Source: JBBQFC01 sp038321615
Lineage (GTDB): Bacteria; Bacteroidota; Bacteroidia; Flavobacteriales_D; Cryomorphaceae
Reading direction: 5' to 3'
Assembly (NCBI GenBank): GCA_038321615.1
Contig: JBBQFC010000017.1
Span: 1-51,652, forward strand
Length of the DNA stretch: 51,652 bases
The notes under the pieces: model-generated
What the model was told of the DNA's origin: nothing
What the model saw: the letters and a program-made list of their open reading frames with translations, nothing else
The model's database searches: none
Program-made: the position numbers and the translations under genes
Shown: positions 15,504 through 24,420 of the stretch, piece by piece
Numbering within the stretch: the first letter of the stretch is position 1
Layout: each line of letters starts with the position of its first letter

Positions 15504-16238
15504 TTACCCAGTTCGAGCCGTGAGTATATACTTCTTTTGCGTGGGAAGCATGCGGTTGAGGGCTTCCTTGAGAGCCCTGGAACTTAAAAATGTTTGCTCC
15601 GTCAGAAGATAAGTCTCTGCCGAGATGTCACATCGGTTTTCAGAAAAGCACCAAGGACTTACTGCATACTCCGTATCGCTTATTCGGCAAATTTCCACAG
15701 GCCCTATGCCTGGAATCTCTCCAATCTGTTCGCATTTCCCTGAAGTATCGAGTCTATTCTCACACAAAATAAGTGAACATTCATCGCACCATCGCAGAAA
15801 TAAATAGGCTTTGTCTGCGTCGGATTCGCTTATCCCGAAATAATTTCGCAACCGCTTCTGGTGAGCCAACTGAGCGTCCAAAAAACAACGTAATTCTTCG
15901 GTTTTCGGCTCCACGTCTTTCCGAATCGCGTGGGCGTGCATACTAATTAGCAGAAAAATCCACTGGCTTTTACGGCGTGCAATGCTCACTACCCTTTCGG
16001 CTTGTTCTAAATGAAAATCATAGGCTCTGAAACTCTTGGGATAACCTTCTTCCGTAATATGCTCCACTCTGCCCAAATCATTCTGACCGTCGTCATGATC
16101 CATAATACTTAGCAAAGTTTCTGGCCAATGCGGCGGTCTTAAAACTGGTTTCAACGCCAGGGCAATCTTACCCGCAAGTAAAGCGTGGTTTCGTTGAAAG
16201 ATAATCTCCCACTGTCCCTTTCTATCATTTACAATCAT
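15504..16238 (-). CDS. DUF3891 family protein
   Basis: A 244-residue cytoplasmic protein. The opening IIFQRNHALLAGKIALAL and the IMDHDDGQ motif about 45 residues in are typical of DUF3891, whose conserved His/Asp residues suggest a metal-binding, HD-like helical fold. Later features are LLISMHAHAIRKD and FLRWCDECSLILCENR. Biochemical role unknown. The start overlaps the stop of the upstream YetF-like gene (ATGA), so the two are co-translated. Confidence 0.82.
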   Translation of the reverse strand: MIVNDRKGQWEIIFQRNHALLAGKIALALKPVLRPPHWPETLLSIMDHDDGQNDLGRVEHITEEGYPKSFRAYDFHLEQAERVVSIARRKSQWIFLLISMHAHAIRKDVEPKTEELRCFLDAQLAHQKRLRNYFGISESDADKAYLFLRWCDECSLILCENRLDTSGKCEQIGEIPGIGPVEICRISDTEYAVSPWCFSENRCDISAETYLLTEQTFLSSRALKEALNRMLPTQKKYILTARTG

Positions 16239-16786
16239 GATTTGGTTACATATTTGAAGATTTCATCGGATAAGATCGTTTTTTCGTCACTCCCTCTGTG
16301 CAGCACTGAAATGTCTCCCGTAGTCTCCAATACCGCGGCAAGCACTTGATCGAATTGGGTAACGTTTGCTTCGCGCAACTTCGCCAGCAAGTCCGATTCC
16401 GTAACTCGGTAAGCTGTCAATGTATCATAATGTATTTGTGATCCCTTCATTAATAGCACAGGTTTATTACTGATCAGATTCTCTAAAAAGGTACTTCGTT
16501 TCCGAGCGAAAGCTACAATCGCTTGTAAACCAATTAATAGACCGAGTCCGAATGTTCCATTGGTGACCGATTGACCTTCAGAAAGCATGGTGGAACCTAT
16601 TAAGCTACCAATGGCTATGGTGATGGCGAAATCAAAGCTGCTCATTTTTGCAAAAGTGCGAAGTCCATTAATTCGGGTAAAAATGATGACCGCCAAATAA
16701 ATGAGAACGGTGGAGCAGAGCGTACTGAAAAGGGTTTTCCAATCGCTGTAAAGCCAAGACAAATCTTCCATAACAGTCATATTCAT
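16235..16786 (-). CDS. DUF421 (YetF-like) membrane protein
   Basis: About 183 residues from the ATG at 16786; in-frame ATGs also occur at 16825, 16780 and 16771. It has two or three N-terminal membrane helices (TLCSTVLIYLAVIIFTRI and around GLGLLIGLQAIVAFA). Between them is the family signature FTRINGLRTFAKMSSFDFAITIAIGSLIGS. The soluble DUF421 domain carries NKPVLLMKGSQI, then a C-terminal part (DLLAKLREANVTQFDQVLAAVLETTGDISVL). YetF proteins belong to a poorly understood family linked to membrane or spore stress in Bacillus. A TATTTTG element close to 16809-16815 on the minus strand argues for the shorter start. Coupled to DUF3891 by a four-base overlap. Confidence 0.82.
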   Translation of the reverse strand: MNMTVMEDLSWLYSDWKTLFSTLCSTVLIYLAVIIFTRINGLRTFAKMSSFDFAITIAIGSLIGSTMLSEGQSVTNGTFGLGLLIGLQAIVAFARKRSTFLENLISNKPVLLMKGSQIHYDTLTAYRVTESDLLAKLREANVTQFDQVLAAVLETTGDISVLHRGSDEKTILSDEIFKYVTKS

Positions 16787-17076
16787 TAAAATTAGTAGAC
16801 CCAGTTTGCAAAATAGATACCACAATAATTCTAAGGTATATCTGTTTTGCGGTTTGGGGCGGATTGAAGATTTCGAAAAGAAGGAATTTCGACTACAAAT
16901 GTCTGAACCATACTAATTCTGAGATACTTTACCGTCTTCGTAATTTCAAGACTTTGTGCGCATAAAGGAAAAAGGTAGATTTCCAGTTACAAACTCATAA
17001 TCTACGGCAATAAGGGCGATCTCTCATAAGGCTCACGCCATTCAATCGAAGGCATTTGCAAAAGTACAACCGGAGC

Positions 17077-18258
17077 TTACCGGGATGCCTTCAAGGCTTG
17101 CGCTATGTCGAATTGAATGTCTTCTATGTTTTCAAGTCCGACAGATATTCGAATCAATCCAGGTGTAATGCCAACGCTTGCTTGTTCCGTCTTTGATAGT
17201 TTCGAATGTGTAGTCGAAGCCGGGTGGGTCGCAATAGATCGCGTGTCACCCAAATTCGCGGTATGGGAAATCATCCGAAGTGCATTTAAGAATTTTGCCC
17301 CGCCTGCTTTTCCAGATTTAAGCTCGAAAGTCACCAAGCCTCCACCTGAGCGCATCTGTTTTTTGGCCAATTCAAATTGGGGATGACTAGGCAAATAAGG
17401 ATATTTCACCTCAGCAATTTCTGATTGATCTTCCAGAAATGCCGCCAAAACAAGCGCATTTGAAGCATGCCTGTCCATCCGAACGGCCAGTGTTTCGATA
17501 CTTTTGGAGAGCAACCAAGCATTGAAAGGTGACATGGCCGGACCGGTATGACGGGCAAAAAAACGGACCGATTTAATAATTTCCGCACTTCCCAGGATTG
17601 CCCCACCTAAGGCTCTGCCCTGTCCATCTATAAATTTGGTAGCCGAATGAGTTACAATGTCTGCGCCCCATCTAGCCGGATTTTGTAAATACGGAGTTGC
17701 AAAACAGTTGTCCACATTTAAAAGCACGTTATTGCTTTTCGCAAAATTACTCAACCATTCAATATCAATAAGATCCAACGCCGGATTCGACGGTGTTTCT
17801 ACGAAAATCATTTTGGTATTTGGTCGTATTTTTTGTCCCCATTCCTCTTGATGGTTTATGTCCACATACGTATGCGATATCTGAAATTTCGGGAATATGG
17901 TACTGAATATTTGATGAGTTGAACCAAAAACAGATCGCGATGCCAAAACATGATCGCCCGATTGAAGCAAGGAAGCCATACTGCAAAACATGGCTGCCAT
18001 ACCTGTGGCGGTGGCAATCCCATCTGCTAACCCTTCGAGCGCGCAAAGCTTTTCAATAAACTCATTGGTGTTCGGATTCGAAAATCTCGAATAAATATTC
18101 CCCTCTAGCTCGTCGTTAAATAAGGCCTGCGACTGCTCGGCGCTATCGAAAACGAAACTCGACGTCATAAATAAGGGCGTACTATGCTCCCGATACGGAG
18201 TCCGGGTGCTCTGAATTCGGATAGCTGCGGTTTCGTCGTAATCTTCTTTATTGGTCAT
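17077..18258 (-). CDS. metZ: O-succinylhomoserine sulfhydrylase-type PLP enzyme
   Basis: A 393-residue enzyme of the Cys/Met metabolism PLP family. It should replace the acyl group of O-acylhomoserine with sulfide to give homocysteine. Marks are PLFMTSSFVF, IYSRFSNPNTNEFI, TGMAAMFCSMASLL, FVETPSNPALDLIDI, the PLP lysine in HSATKFIDGQGRALGG, and the C-terminal GDTRSIATHPASTTHSKL and PGLIRISVGLE. MetZ rather than cystathionine gamma-synthase is preferred because of the GQGRALGG form after the lysine. The 200-base leader (18259-18460) has a GATCC/GGATC hairpin (18372-18391), but I could not recognise a SAM riboswitch in it with confidence. No other methionine gene is adjacent. Confidence 0.86.
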   Translation of the reverse strand: MTNKEDYDETAAIRIQSTRTPYREHSTPLFMTSSFVFDSAEQSQALFNDELEGNIYSRFSNPNTNEFIEKLCALEGLADGIATATGMAAMFCSMASLLQSGDHVLASRSVFGSTHQIFSTIFPKFQISHTYVDINHQEEWGQKIRPNTKMIFVETPSNPALDLIDIEWLSNFAKSNNVLLNVDNCFATPYLQNPARWGADIVTHSATKFIDGQGRALGGAILGSAEIIKSVRFFARHTGPAMSPFNAWLLSKSIETLAVRMDRHASNALVLAAFLEDQSEIAEVKYPYLPSHPQFELAKKQMRSGGGLVTFELKSGKAGGAKFLNALRMISHTANLGDTRSIATHPASTTHSKLSKTEQASVGITPGLIRISVGLENIEDIQFDIAQALKASR

Positions 18259-18510
18259 GGTTCAATCAATAGGGCTCTAGCAATTAACTCCCAGGCGGTG
18301 AGTTTATAATGGTCAAAACTATCCCTGAATTCCGACAAAGATATTCATTGGTGTTTACGCGCTGTAAGATCCATCACCCTTTTGGATCATTGCAGACTAA
18401 TAATCTTTAGCCTTTGCGCGCGCCGTGATAGATTATCAAGCGCATCGCCAGATTTTATTTTGCTGATGCGCGAAACATATTCATAATTGACTCCGAGCCG
18501 TCGCATCGCT

Positions 18511-18765
18511 GTTCCGCTGCATTTGTAAAACTCCGTTCCGCTGCATTTCTAATGCTGCGGTTGTTTTTATAGAATCCTGTCAGTTCCCGTTCCGCTGCTC
18601 CGTTCAGCTGCATTTGTAATGCTCCGTTCCGCTGCATTTGCAATGCTGCGGTTGCCTTCATAGCGTCCTGTCAGTTCCCGTTCCGCTGCTCCGTTACGCT
18701 GCATTTGTAATCCGTTCCGCTGCATTTGTAATGCTGCGGTTGTTTTTGTAGAGTCCTGTCTGTTC
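18511..18765. repeat. REP-like palindrome array, about 91-bp higher-order unit
   Basis: The 23-base palindrome (CCGC-T-GCATT, TGT, AATGC-T-GCGG) occurs in full at 18538-18560, 18629-18651 and 18717-18739, with degenerate copies at 18514, 18605 and 18696. Full copies alternate with degenerate ones. Each full copy is followed by GGTTG, a T-rich spacer, then TCCTGTCAGTTC. The whole forms a tandem of about 91 bases (units begin at 18589 and 18680, with a partial unit before). Minus-strand frames through it only read the repeat (NAAERS-type peptides) and are not genes. Confidence 0.85.
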
Positions 18766-18784
18766 ACTTATTGCTCCTTAGCCA

Positions 18785-19406
18785 CTCCATATTAAAATTT
18801 TTGGCGCACCCAATCAAGACTACTTACACTTCTCCTGCCACAAAAAGCAGCAATTGCCATCAGCCGATATGACCCATCAGAGAATCCTTTTAACCATTCA
18901 GATATTCTGGAAATAGGGTAAATTTTGGAAGCAATGGAGTTGGTGAAAGCATTAATTTGGATTGAGCTAAGTCGCGTATGCTGGAAGCTTAAGTAGGATT
19001 TTTTGTACATGCAATCGAGTTCTTACTTTTCAAAAAACACGTGGCGCATACATAGGAATCAAGCACGCGTCTCAATTATAATAAGCGATCGCGAACACCA
19101 AGTTGACTCTGACCATAGAAAAAGATGTTATCGAAATTCACCGTAAATTCGCTTTAATGAATGGTAATTGCTGAGACTCAAAATATTGGCCTTTCAGTAA
19201 TTGTAAACGCTTGCTTATTGGCACATCTCATTGACGGACTTTGGCGGTTTGACGGGAAGAAGTATATTCGCTTGACGAAGTGGTACAACTTGAAATTACA
19301 GCGCAGTAGGAATATGCCTTTCGGCAATCGGGATGATTTTGATAAAAACTTTCGTCTCGAGTCACGTTGTGTGCAATCTGTCCTGCTTCTTGAATACTGT
19401 TAATAA
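18785..19406. other. Gene-free interval
   Basis: About 620 bases with only short frames on both strands (72 codons minus at 18792-19010, 80 codons plus at 19161-19403). None has a recognisable family or start context. It could be decayed sequence next to the repeat array; I see no terminal inverted repeats of an insertion sequence. Confidence 0.4.
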
Positions 19407-19414
19407 TATTTTTG
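19407..19414 (+). promoter_or_regulatory. -7 element for the PAS histidine kinase
   Basis: TATTTTTG fits TAnnTTTG. A TTG lies at 19390-19392, a shorter spacing than usual. It stands 15 bases before the ATG at 19430, which implies a very short 5' leader. Confidence 0.4.
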
Positions 19415-19429
19415 CTAAACTTTAAGTTC

Positions 19430-20524
19430 ATGAATACAGCGGAAACTACCCCAAAAGTGTTGGTTAATGCACTAAATGATTTGAATGAGAACTTAGAAAA
19501 CTACTTTGCCAATACCATTATTCCGCAATTGTATGTAGACGGTAACCTGATACTCAGGAAATTTACTCCTCCAGCCATGAAGCAATTTACTTTGACTGAT
19601 GCTGATGTGAACAAAAATATCCTAGATGTAACAGACAATATTCGCTATCCAACCCTAATTGAAAATATAAACGAAGTCATTGCAACAGGCGATATCCTCG
19701 AAAAAGAGATTCAAACAACGGACAAGAGATGGTTTCAAATGAACATTTTGCCTTACAAAATAAGAAAGGAAAATAGGACTGATGGTGTAATTATAACTTT
19801 TGTAGACATCACAAAACGGATTGCTACTCTAAACGAGCTGGAAAAATTAAATGCCGAGCATGATACTTTACTCTATACACTGTCCCACGACATAAGACAG
19901 CCACTTTCAACAATTGTATTGCTGGCAGATGAGTTAACGGTTGCTTATGATAATAAAGATACAGAGCAATTCACTGTATGGATTGAAACGCTGACAAGAG
20001 CTTCCAAAAATATGAAAACATTGCTGGAAGACTTCACCGAGCATATTAAAGTAGAATCGGGCATACCTAATGAAGATGAGCGATTGAATATCGAAGATAT
20101 ATTTCATGACGTTATACTTGCATTAAGAAATGAGATTTACGACAATCAGATTGACATAAAAACCGAATTCAATACATCAGAAATAATATTTTCTCGAAAA
20201 AATCTACGAAGCATTGTTTTTAATCTTCTCAGTAATGCCATCAAGTATAAAAAACCTGGCGAAACTTTAAGAATATTTATAGCTACTGTGAAACAGGATG
20301 GTCATGTTATTCTTTCTGTCAATGATAGTGGATTAGGTATAGATGAAAGTAATCATAAAATAATTTTCGACAAATTTTCAAGAATAAACCGTCAGATTGA
20401 AGGTACAGGAATGGGTTTATACATTATACAAAGAATGCTCATTGACAAGGGAGGTAAAATAGAAGTGGAAAGCGAGATTGACAAAGGTTCAACGTTCAAC
20501 GTTTATTTTAAGAGCGATTACTAA
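19430..20524 (+). CDS. Orphan PAS-domain sensor histidine kinase
   Basis: A 364-residue soluble kinase. Residues about 20-130 form a PAS domain of the kind found in CheB/CheR fusions (NYFANTIIPQLYVDGNL, then RWFQMNILPYK and GVIITFVDITKR). A short coiled linker leads to the HisKA helix with phospho-accepting His153 in LSHDIRQPLS. The ATPase part has the N box NLLSNAIKY, the G1 box NDSGLGI, the F box FDKFSRI and the G2 box GTGMGLYI. No membrane segment and no receiver domain are present, and no response regulator is adjacent. The ATG at 19430 is preferred over a TTG at 19412 because it follows the promoter element. REP-like repeats lie on both sides. Confidence 0.88.
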   Translation: MNTAETTPKVLVNALNDLNENLENYFANTIIPQLYVDGNLILRKFTPPAMKQFTLTDADVNKNILDVTDNIRYPTLIENINEVIATGDILEKEIQTTDKRWFQMNILPYKIRKENRTDGVIITFVDITKRIATLNELEKLNAEHDTLLYTLSHDIRQPLSTIVLLADELTVAYDNKDTEQFTVWIETLTRASKNMKTLLEDFTEHIKVESGIPNEDERLNIEDIFHDVILALRNEIYDNQIDIKTEFNTSEIIFSRKNLRSIVFNLLSNAIKYKKPGETLRIFIATVKQDGHVILSVNDSGLGIDESNHKIIFDKFSRINRQIEGTGMGLYIIQRMLIDKGGKIEVESEIDKGSTFNVYFKSDY

Positions 20525-20738
20525 AATAGCCAAGGCGCAAAAACATAGATGTTTTGAGATCGGAAGATTGGGTCTTCCGCTGGACGAAGTACCCGGAATG
20601 CTGCCCGGATGCAATATAATTTCCAACCCAGAATCCCGGCTTGTATTAGGAAACAAGTAATACGTGAAATCTTTAATTTTGATTGTAGTCATTCGGGGGA
20701 CGAAGCAAACCACCATGGGGCGCTTATAATTCTTCGAT

Positions 20739-20795
20739 CCGCTGCATTTGTAAAGCTGCGGTTGTCTTCGCTCCGCTGCATTTGTAATGCTGCGG
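20739..20795. repeat. REP-like palindromes, two copies
   Basis: Copies at 20739-20761 (with one arm altered, AAGC for ATGC) and 20773-20795, spaced 34 bases. The second is followed by GGTTGTCTTTGCTATGTCCTATCAATTC, in which the tail resembles the TCCTGTCAGTTC tail of the 18.5-kb array. So the mobile or duplicated unit is about 50-55 bases long, not only the palindrome. The rest of 20525-21129 shows no gene; CGGAAGA/TCTTCCG (20564-20582) is a small hairpin. Confidence 0.8.
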
Positions 20796-21129
20796 TTGTC
20801 TTTGCTATGTCCTATCAATTCGATAATTATTCTCTCATCGATTCTCTGTTTCAGCTGCCTTTGTTCTCCGATCCGCCGCCACAAAGTAAAACAAGGCAAT
20901 CATTCCAACAGGTGCGCGGGATTTGACATGCTTTTCAAATTAAACTGATACCTGGGCATTTTGCAAAAGGATTCTTGATGCATAATTATAAGATGAGCAA
21001 TGACAGCTTTTACAATCTGGAAAACTGTTACCGGGACTCCGATTTGGCTTATTGTTTCCATTTGAATATCTTCACCGTGTAACCCTTTCGCAAACAAATG
21101 CACTTAAAGACCAAACCAACCTTTCTTCA

Positions 21130-22404
21130 ATGAAAAATTTCGGACTTTTACTCATAAGTGTGGCGCTGCTTGCGGGATTGAATTCCTGTCACGATAAATA
21201 CACGGAATCATATCAGGCCAATGTGCCGTTATACATGGCTTTAGACGACTGGAGAGCGCTGGATATTTCAGCTGGAAGTCCACGTCAAATAATGGAAGCT
21301 GGAAAGATTTATATTTATGACGATTTTCTTTTTATTGTAGATAGGGGTCTGGGAATTCATATTGTAAACAATGCTAATCCGGCAGCTCCTCAAAATATTG
21401 CTTTTCTGCCCGTGCTGGGCTGTGTGGACGTAGCTGTTCGCAATAACGCGCTTTACGTAGATTCTTATATCGACCTGCTCTCCTTTAATATCAGCAATCC
21501 TACAAGTCCAGTATTGTCCTGCCGAATCCCTGATGCCTTTGACGCTAATTCTGGGACTTTCATGCATGGCTACAAGGATAATCTTCCAGTTGTTGGGATA
21601 GACGATAATAACGGCATCATTGTGGGGTGGACTCAAGAAGAAATAAGCGTGGATTCCCGCGCTTATCAAAACATGCAGAACAATTCGATAGAATCTGGTG
21701 TCGCGACTGGCTGGGCAAACGGCGTAAGTTTTAACAATGTGTCTAGCGGTATTGGCGGCAGCATGGCTCAATTTACCATTACCGACAGCTACCTTTACGT
21801 ACTTCGCCCCGCGTCCATTACAGCTTTTAATCTAGACGCAAATCTCTGCCCAGAACAAGGTTCCGTAACACCAGTGAGCTGGGAAGCCGAAACTATTTTT
21901 CCTTATAACAGTCACCTATTCCTGGGTACCACTTCAGGTATGATGATTTACAATTTGAACAATCCTTCTGCACCCGAGTTTGTAAGCGCGATATCGCACT
22001 TAACAGCTTGCGATCCTGTAGTAGTTCAAGGTGATAGGGCGTATGTAACAATCCGCACGGGAAACACATGCACAGGGATTTTAAACCAATTGTTGGTTAT
22101 TGACATCAGCAATTACGCTTCTCCTTTTACAGTGGCGGAATACAATCTCACCAATCCCCACGGACTCGGTATTGACGGGAACACCTTGTTTATTTGCGAT
22201 GGCAGCGCAGGCCTGAAAGTTTACAATGCGGAAAATGACATCGCGATCGATGAGAATATGATTTCGCATTATGAAAATATCAACACATTTGACGTTATTC
22301 CTTACAATGACGTGCTCATCATGTCAGCCAAAGAAGGTATTTATCAATACGATTATTCCGATCCGCAAAATATAGCGCAACTCAGCTTTATGGCAGTAAA
22401 TTAA
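21130..22404 (+). CDS. LVIVD-repeat lipoprotein, beta-propeller-like
   Basis: A 424-residue lipoprotein. I start it at the ATG at 21130 because it opens a lipoprotein signal (LLLISVALLAGLNSC, lipid Cys near residue 20). The mature part is a chain of about 45-residue repeats with the LVIVD pattern: a FLFIVDRGLGIHIVNNANPAAP-type strand pair (split here), ALYVDSYIDLLSFNISNPTSP, HLFLGTTSGMMIYNLNNPSAP, and TLFICDGSAGLKVYNAEND. These make a beta-propeller of unknown binding partner on the outer membrane surface or in the periplasm. The next gene starts eight bases later, so they form an operon. Confidence 0.82.
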   Translation: MKNFGLLLISVALLAGLNSCHDKYTESYQANVPLYMALDDWRALDISAGSPRQIMEAGKIYIYDDFLFIVDRGLGIHIVNNANPAAPQNIAFLPVLGCVDVAVRNNALYVDSYIDLLSFNISNPTSPVLSCRIPDAFDANSGTFMHGYKDNLPVVGIDDNNGIIVGWTQEEISVDSRAYQNMQNNSIESGVATGWANGVSFNNVSSGIGGSMAQFTITDSYLYVLRPASITAFNLDANLCPEQGSVTPVSWEAETIFPYNSHLFLGTTSGMMIYNLNNPSAPEFVSAISHLTACDPVVVQGDRAYVTIRTGNTCTGILNQLLVIDISNYASPFTVAEYNLTNPHGLGIDGNTLFICDGSAGLKVYNAENDIAIDENMISHYENINTFDVIPYNDVLIMSAKEGIYQYDYSDPQNIAQLSFMAVN

Positions 22405-22411
22405 TAAGTAG

Positions 22412-23146
22412 ATGAAACTTTTGCTTACGCTCGCCATGTGGTTATCTGCCTGGTGCCTCCACGCCCAAGCTGAGCGCGACATCATCTATTTAAAAGATGG
22501 ATCGATTTATAAAGGAGATATTACCGAATATATCCCCAATAACCATGCAATTATCAAACTGCTGGATGACAGAATCATTGTAGTGCAGGCCGATCAAATC
22601 GAACGCATGGCAATAGGAAAGGATGATATCATCAAAAAGAATTTTGATATCAAGCAGAAAGGCTATTTTCACAACTCCATGATCGGTCCGCAATGGGGCA
22701 AAAGCAAGTATGGCAACACCGATGTGAACTTTGCCTACAATACGGTAAATGGATACCGGATAAAAAACCACCACATCGGCTTGGGGCTCGGTATGGAAAA
22801 GCATTCAGGCAATTGGTATGTTCCAATATATGCTGACTACAGTTACCACATATTGAAAGGACACATAAGCCCTATTGTTGGGATCAATGGCGGATTGATG
22901 CAACCCTTAAATAAATCCACGGGATCTGAATATGATTTTACCAAGGGTTCATTTATGGGGGGAAGAATTGGCTTCGTAGCTTACAGTAACCCGCATTTTG
23001 CCTTTTTGCTAAACTTCACCTACCGGTATATTCATTTAAGCGGTGCAGAGTATTCTAGGAATTTATCTTGGAACGAAACGTATGATGTAAGCGGATCTGC
23101 CCGCCTGCATAGGCTTGGAATTACAATGGGTTTTGTGATAAATTGA
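22412..23146 (+). CDS. Exported protein with a probable C-terminal beta-barrel
   Basis: A 244-residue protein with a signal peptide (LLLTLAMWLSAWCLHAQA). The first mature part reads DIIYLKDGSIYKGDITEY, a small strand-rich module common at the start of Bacteroidota outer membrane proteins. The rest shows alternating hydrophobic/aromatic strands (YVPIYADYSYHILKGHI, FAFLLNFTYRYIHL) and ends in the strand RLGITMGFVIN, consistent with an outer membrane barrel. It follows the LVIVD lipoprotein by eight bases and is probably a partner in the envelope. No specific family recognised. Confidence 0.75.
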   Translation: MKLLLTLAMWLSAWCLHAQAERDIIYLKDGSIYKGDITEYIPNNHAIIKLLDDRIIVVQADQIERMAIGKDDIIKKNFDIKQKGYFHNSMIGPQWGKSKYGNTDVNFAYNTVNGYRIKNHHIGLGLGMEKHSGNWYVPIYADYSYHILKGHISPIVGINGGLMQPLNKSTGSEYDFTKGSFMGGRIGFVAYSNPHFAFLLNFTYRYIHLSGAEYSRNLSWNETYDVSGSARLHRLGITMGFVIN

Positions 23147-23304
23147 AAACTTAAGGTCTCAAAGGCCGAAAATCGTCTGTGTTGATCTACAAGCTTCCCC
23201 AAAAATGGACAGTTTGAAAATCATAGGGTAATCCATTAAATCTCGGCTACTTTAAATTGATCGAAAGTCATTAGTTTATATGAGCGTTTATTTGCTTTTT
23301 TGGT

Positions 23305-24123
23305 CTAACCACCAAAATTCATAAATGTATAAGGCGAAGTCTTTATGGTGGTCGGTTGATTGTGGTTGTTTTCTATAACGGTCATTACCGAAGTATTCTT
23401 TCCATCTTCATTTATCACGCGCACAAGGCCACCTTCGGGATAGCTTTCGGGCATTTTTTCGGTCCATGAGCTCTTCTTGTCTTTCGACATTCGGAGGTAG
23501 GCATCCATCCATAGCGCGTCGCCATCAGGAGCCATCCATATCATGGTGCGCGTTTCGTCCTTTGGATCATTGCTCTTCAAAAGGTATTCTTCGCACATTT
23601 CGCCGGAAATCACTTCCTTATTACCTGTTTTTTCGAAGGTATAAGTATACTCACCTTCTTTAACGTCTTCCATTTTCGCTTCGCTGTACTTGATCACCAT
23701 TCCCATTTTATTCCCGTCATTATTCATAAGCGTTATCATCTGCTCCTTGCCCATATCGATAATGGTGTAATCGAGGCCTTGCGATTCATCACCTTCAAGT
23801 TTCATGCCCATTTGTTGAGCCGATTCGCTAACGTACATGATCATATTCATTTCAGTTTTCCGACCTTTAGAATCGGTGGACTCAATGAGCATTTTAAAGT
23901 TATGGTCGAAGCTATAGCTGTCTTCCACATCGGCCTTACCGCCAAACATACTCATCGCGCCAGCGCCACCTTCTTCGCCGCCTCCTTTAAAAATGGATTT
24001 TAGAGCATCAGCCGCTGAAGGAGCCGTGGATTTCTGCTTGCTGTCTTTTGTATTTTGGCCAAAAGCAGTGGTCGCAGTAAAAGCGGTGAGCACCCATACA
24101 AGGCAAAGGAAAATGGTTTTCAT
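23305..24123 (-). CDS. DUF4412 exported protein
   Basis: A 272-residue protein with a signal peptide (LCLVWVLTAFTATTAFGQ) and a Gly-rich, Lys/Ala-rich linker (about 25-60). The DUF4412 domain follows: YSFDHNFKMLIES, TEMNMIMYVSE, YTIIDMGKEQMITLM and the late MCEEYLLKSND ... TMIWMAPD. The family is a beta-sandwich of unknown ligand in the periplasm or outer membrane of Bacteroidota and other phyla; it is Met-rich here (FGQ ends the signal, then many Met residues in the core). It is divergently transcribed from the speA operon across a 360-base region. Confidence 0.85.
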   Translation of the reverse strand: MKTIFLCLVWVLTAFTATTAFGQNTKDSKQKSTAPSAADALKSIFKGGGEEGGAGAMSMFGGKADVEDSYSFDHNFKMLIESTDSKGRKTEMNMIMYVSESAQQMGMKLEGDESQGLDYTIIDMGKEQMITLMNNDGNKMGMVIKYSEAKMEDVKEGEYTYTFEKTGNKEVISGEMCEEYLLKSNDPKDETRTMIWMAPDGDALWMDAYLRMSKDKKSSWTEKMPESYPEGGLVRVINEDGKNTSVMTVIENNHNQPTTIKTSPYTFMNFGG

Positions 24124-24243
24124 AGAATGTGTTTTTTCGAGACGAATATACCGTTCTCGATAAGAAACGATTCATTGCAACGCTCGATATGGCGAATATT
24201 AGTGATAGGAAAGACATATTGAGACGCCAGGTTCTGCTTTATA

Positions 24244-24318
24244 AAAGCGACGCTTCGCATCTCCAAAGCGACGCATCATTTTCCTTAACATTAGAAATAA
24301 TTATTATCAGTAGTTTTG
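24244..24318 (+). promoter_or_regulatory. speA promoter with upstream direct repeats
   Basis: TAGTTTTG at 24311-24318 fits the -7 element TAnnTTTG; a good -33 TTG is not visible. Upstream, the 10-base direct repeat AAAGCGACGC occurs at 24244-24253 and 24265-24274, 21 bases apart (two helix turns), a layout typical of a dimeric activator or repressor site. The role is inferred. Confidence 0.45.
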
Positions 24319-24325
24319 CACCGAA

Positions 24326-24379
24326 ATGAAGCTTTTTCCCGCAGTAATGCGAGCCATGATATTTCCTATTCGGATCTGA
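24326..24379 (+). CDS. Candidate speA leader peptide (17 codons, Arg-containing)
   Basis: An ATG eight bases after the speA -7 element opens a 17-codon frame, MKLFPAVMRAMIFPIRI, ending in TGA at 24377. The same frame continues after that TGA for 35 more sense codons with seven further Arg codons (TRSFR, VARRK, TRRS, SSRL). It stops at 24485-24487, exactly overlapping the speA start as ATGA. So nine Arg codons occur in 52 sense codons before the arginine decarboxylase gene. The small ORF is too short for coding statistics. It could be an attenuation leader peptide sensing arginine, or chance coding over a structured RNA. Confidence 0.42.
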   Translation: MKLFPAVMRAMIFPIRI

Positions 24380-24420
24380 GTAGCAACGCGCAGTTTCCGG
24401 GCAACACCACACGGTGTGGC

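Noticed and set aside
18259..18460. SAM riboswitch upstream of metZ
   Set aside because: Expected from biology and there is a GATCC/GGATC hairpin, but I could not fit the SAM-I or SAM-II core with confidence.
18455..18767. Minus-strand open frames of about 66 codons with NAAERS repeats
   Set aside because: They merely translate the palindromic repeat array; the peptide repeat follows the DNA repeat and changes frame between copies.
18785..19406. Insertion sequence remnant between the repeat array and the kinase
   Set aside because: No terminal inverted repeats, target duplication or transposase motif could be found.
20489..20899. A 136-codon minus-strand frame with a Met start
   Set aside because: It runs antisense through the end of the kinase gene and the repeat copies, and carries repeat-derived peptide; no domain seen.
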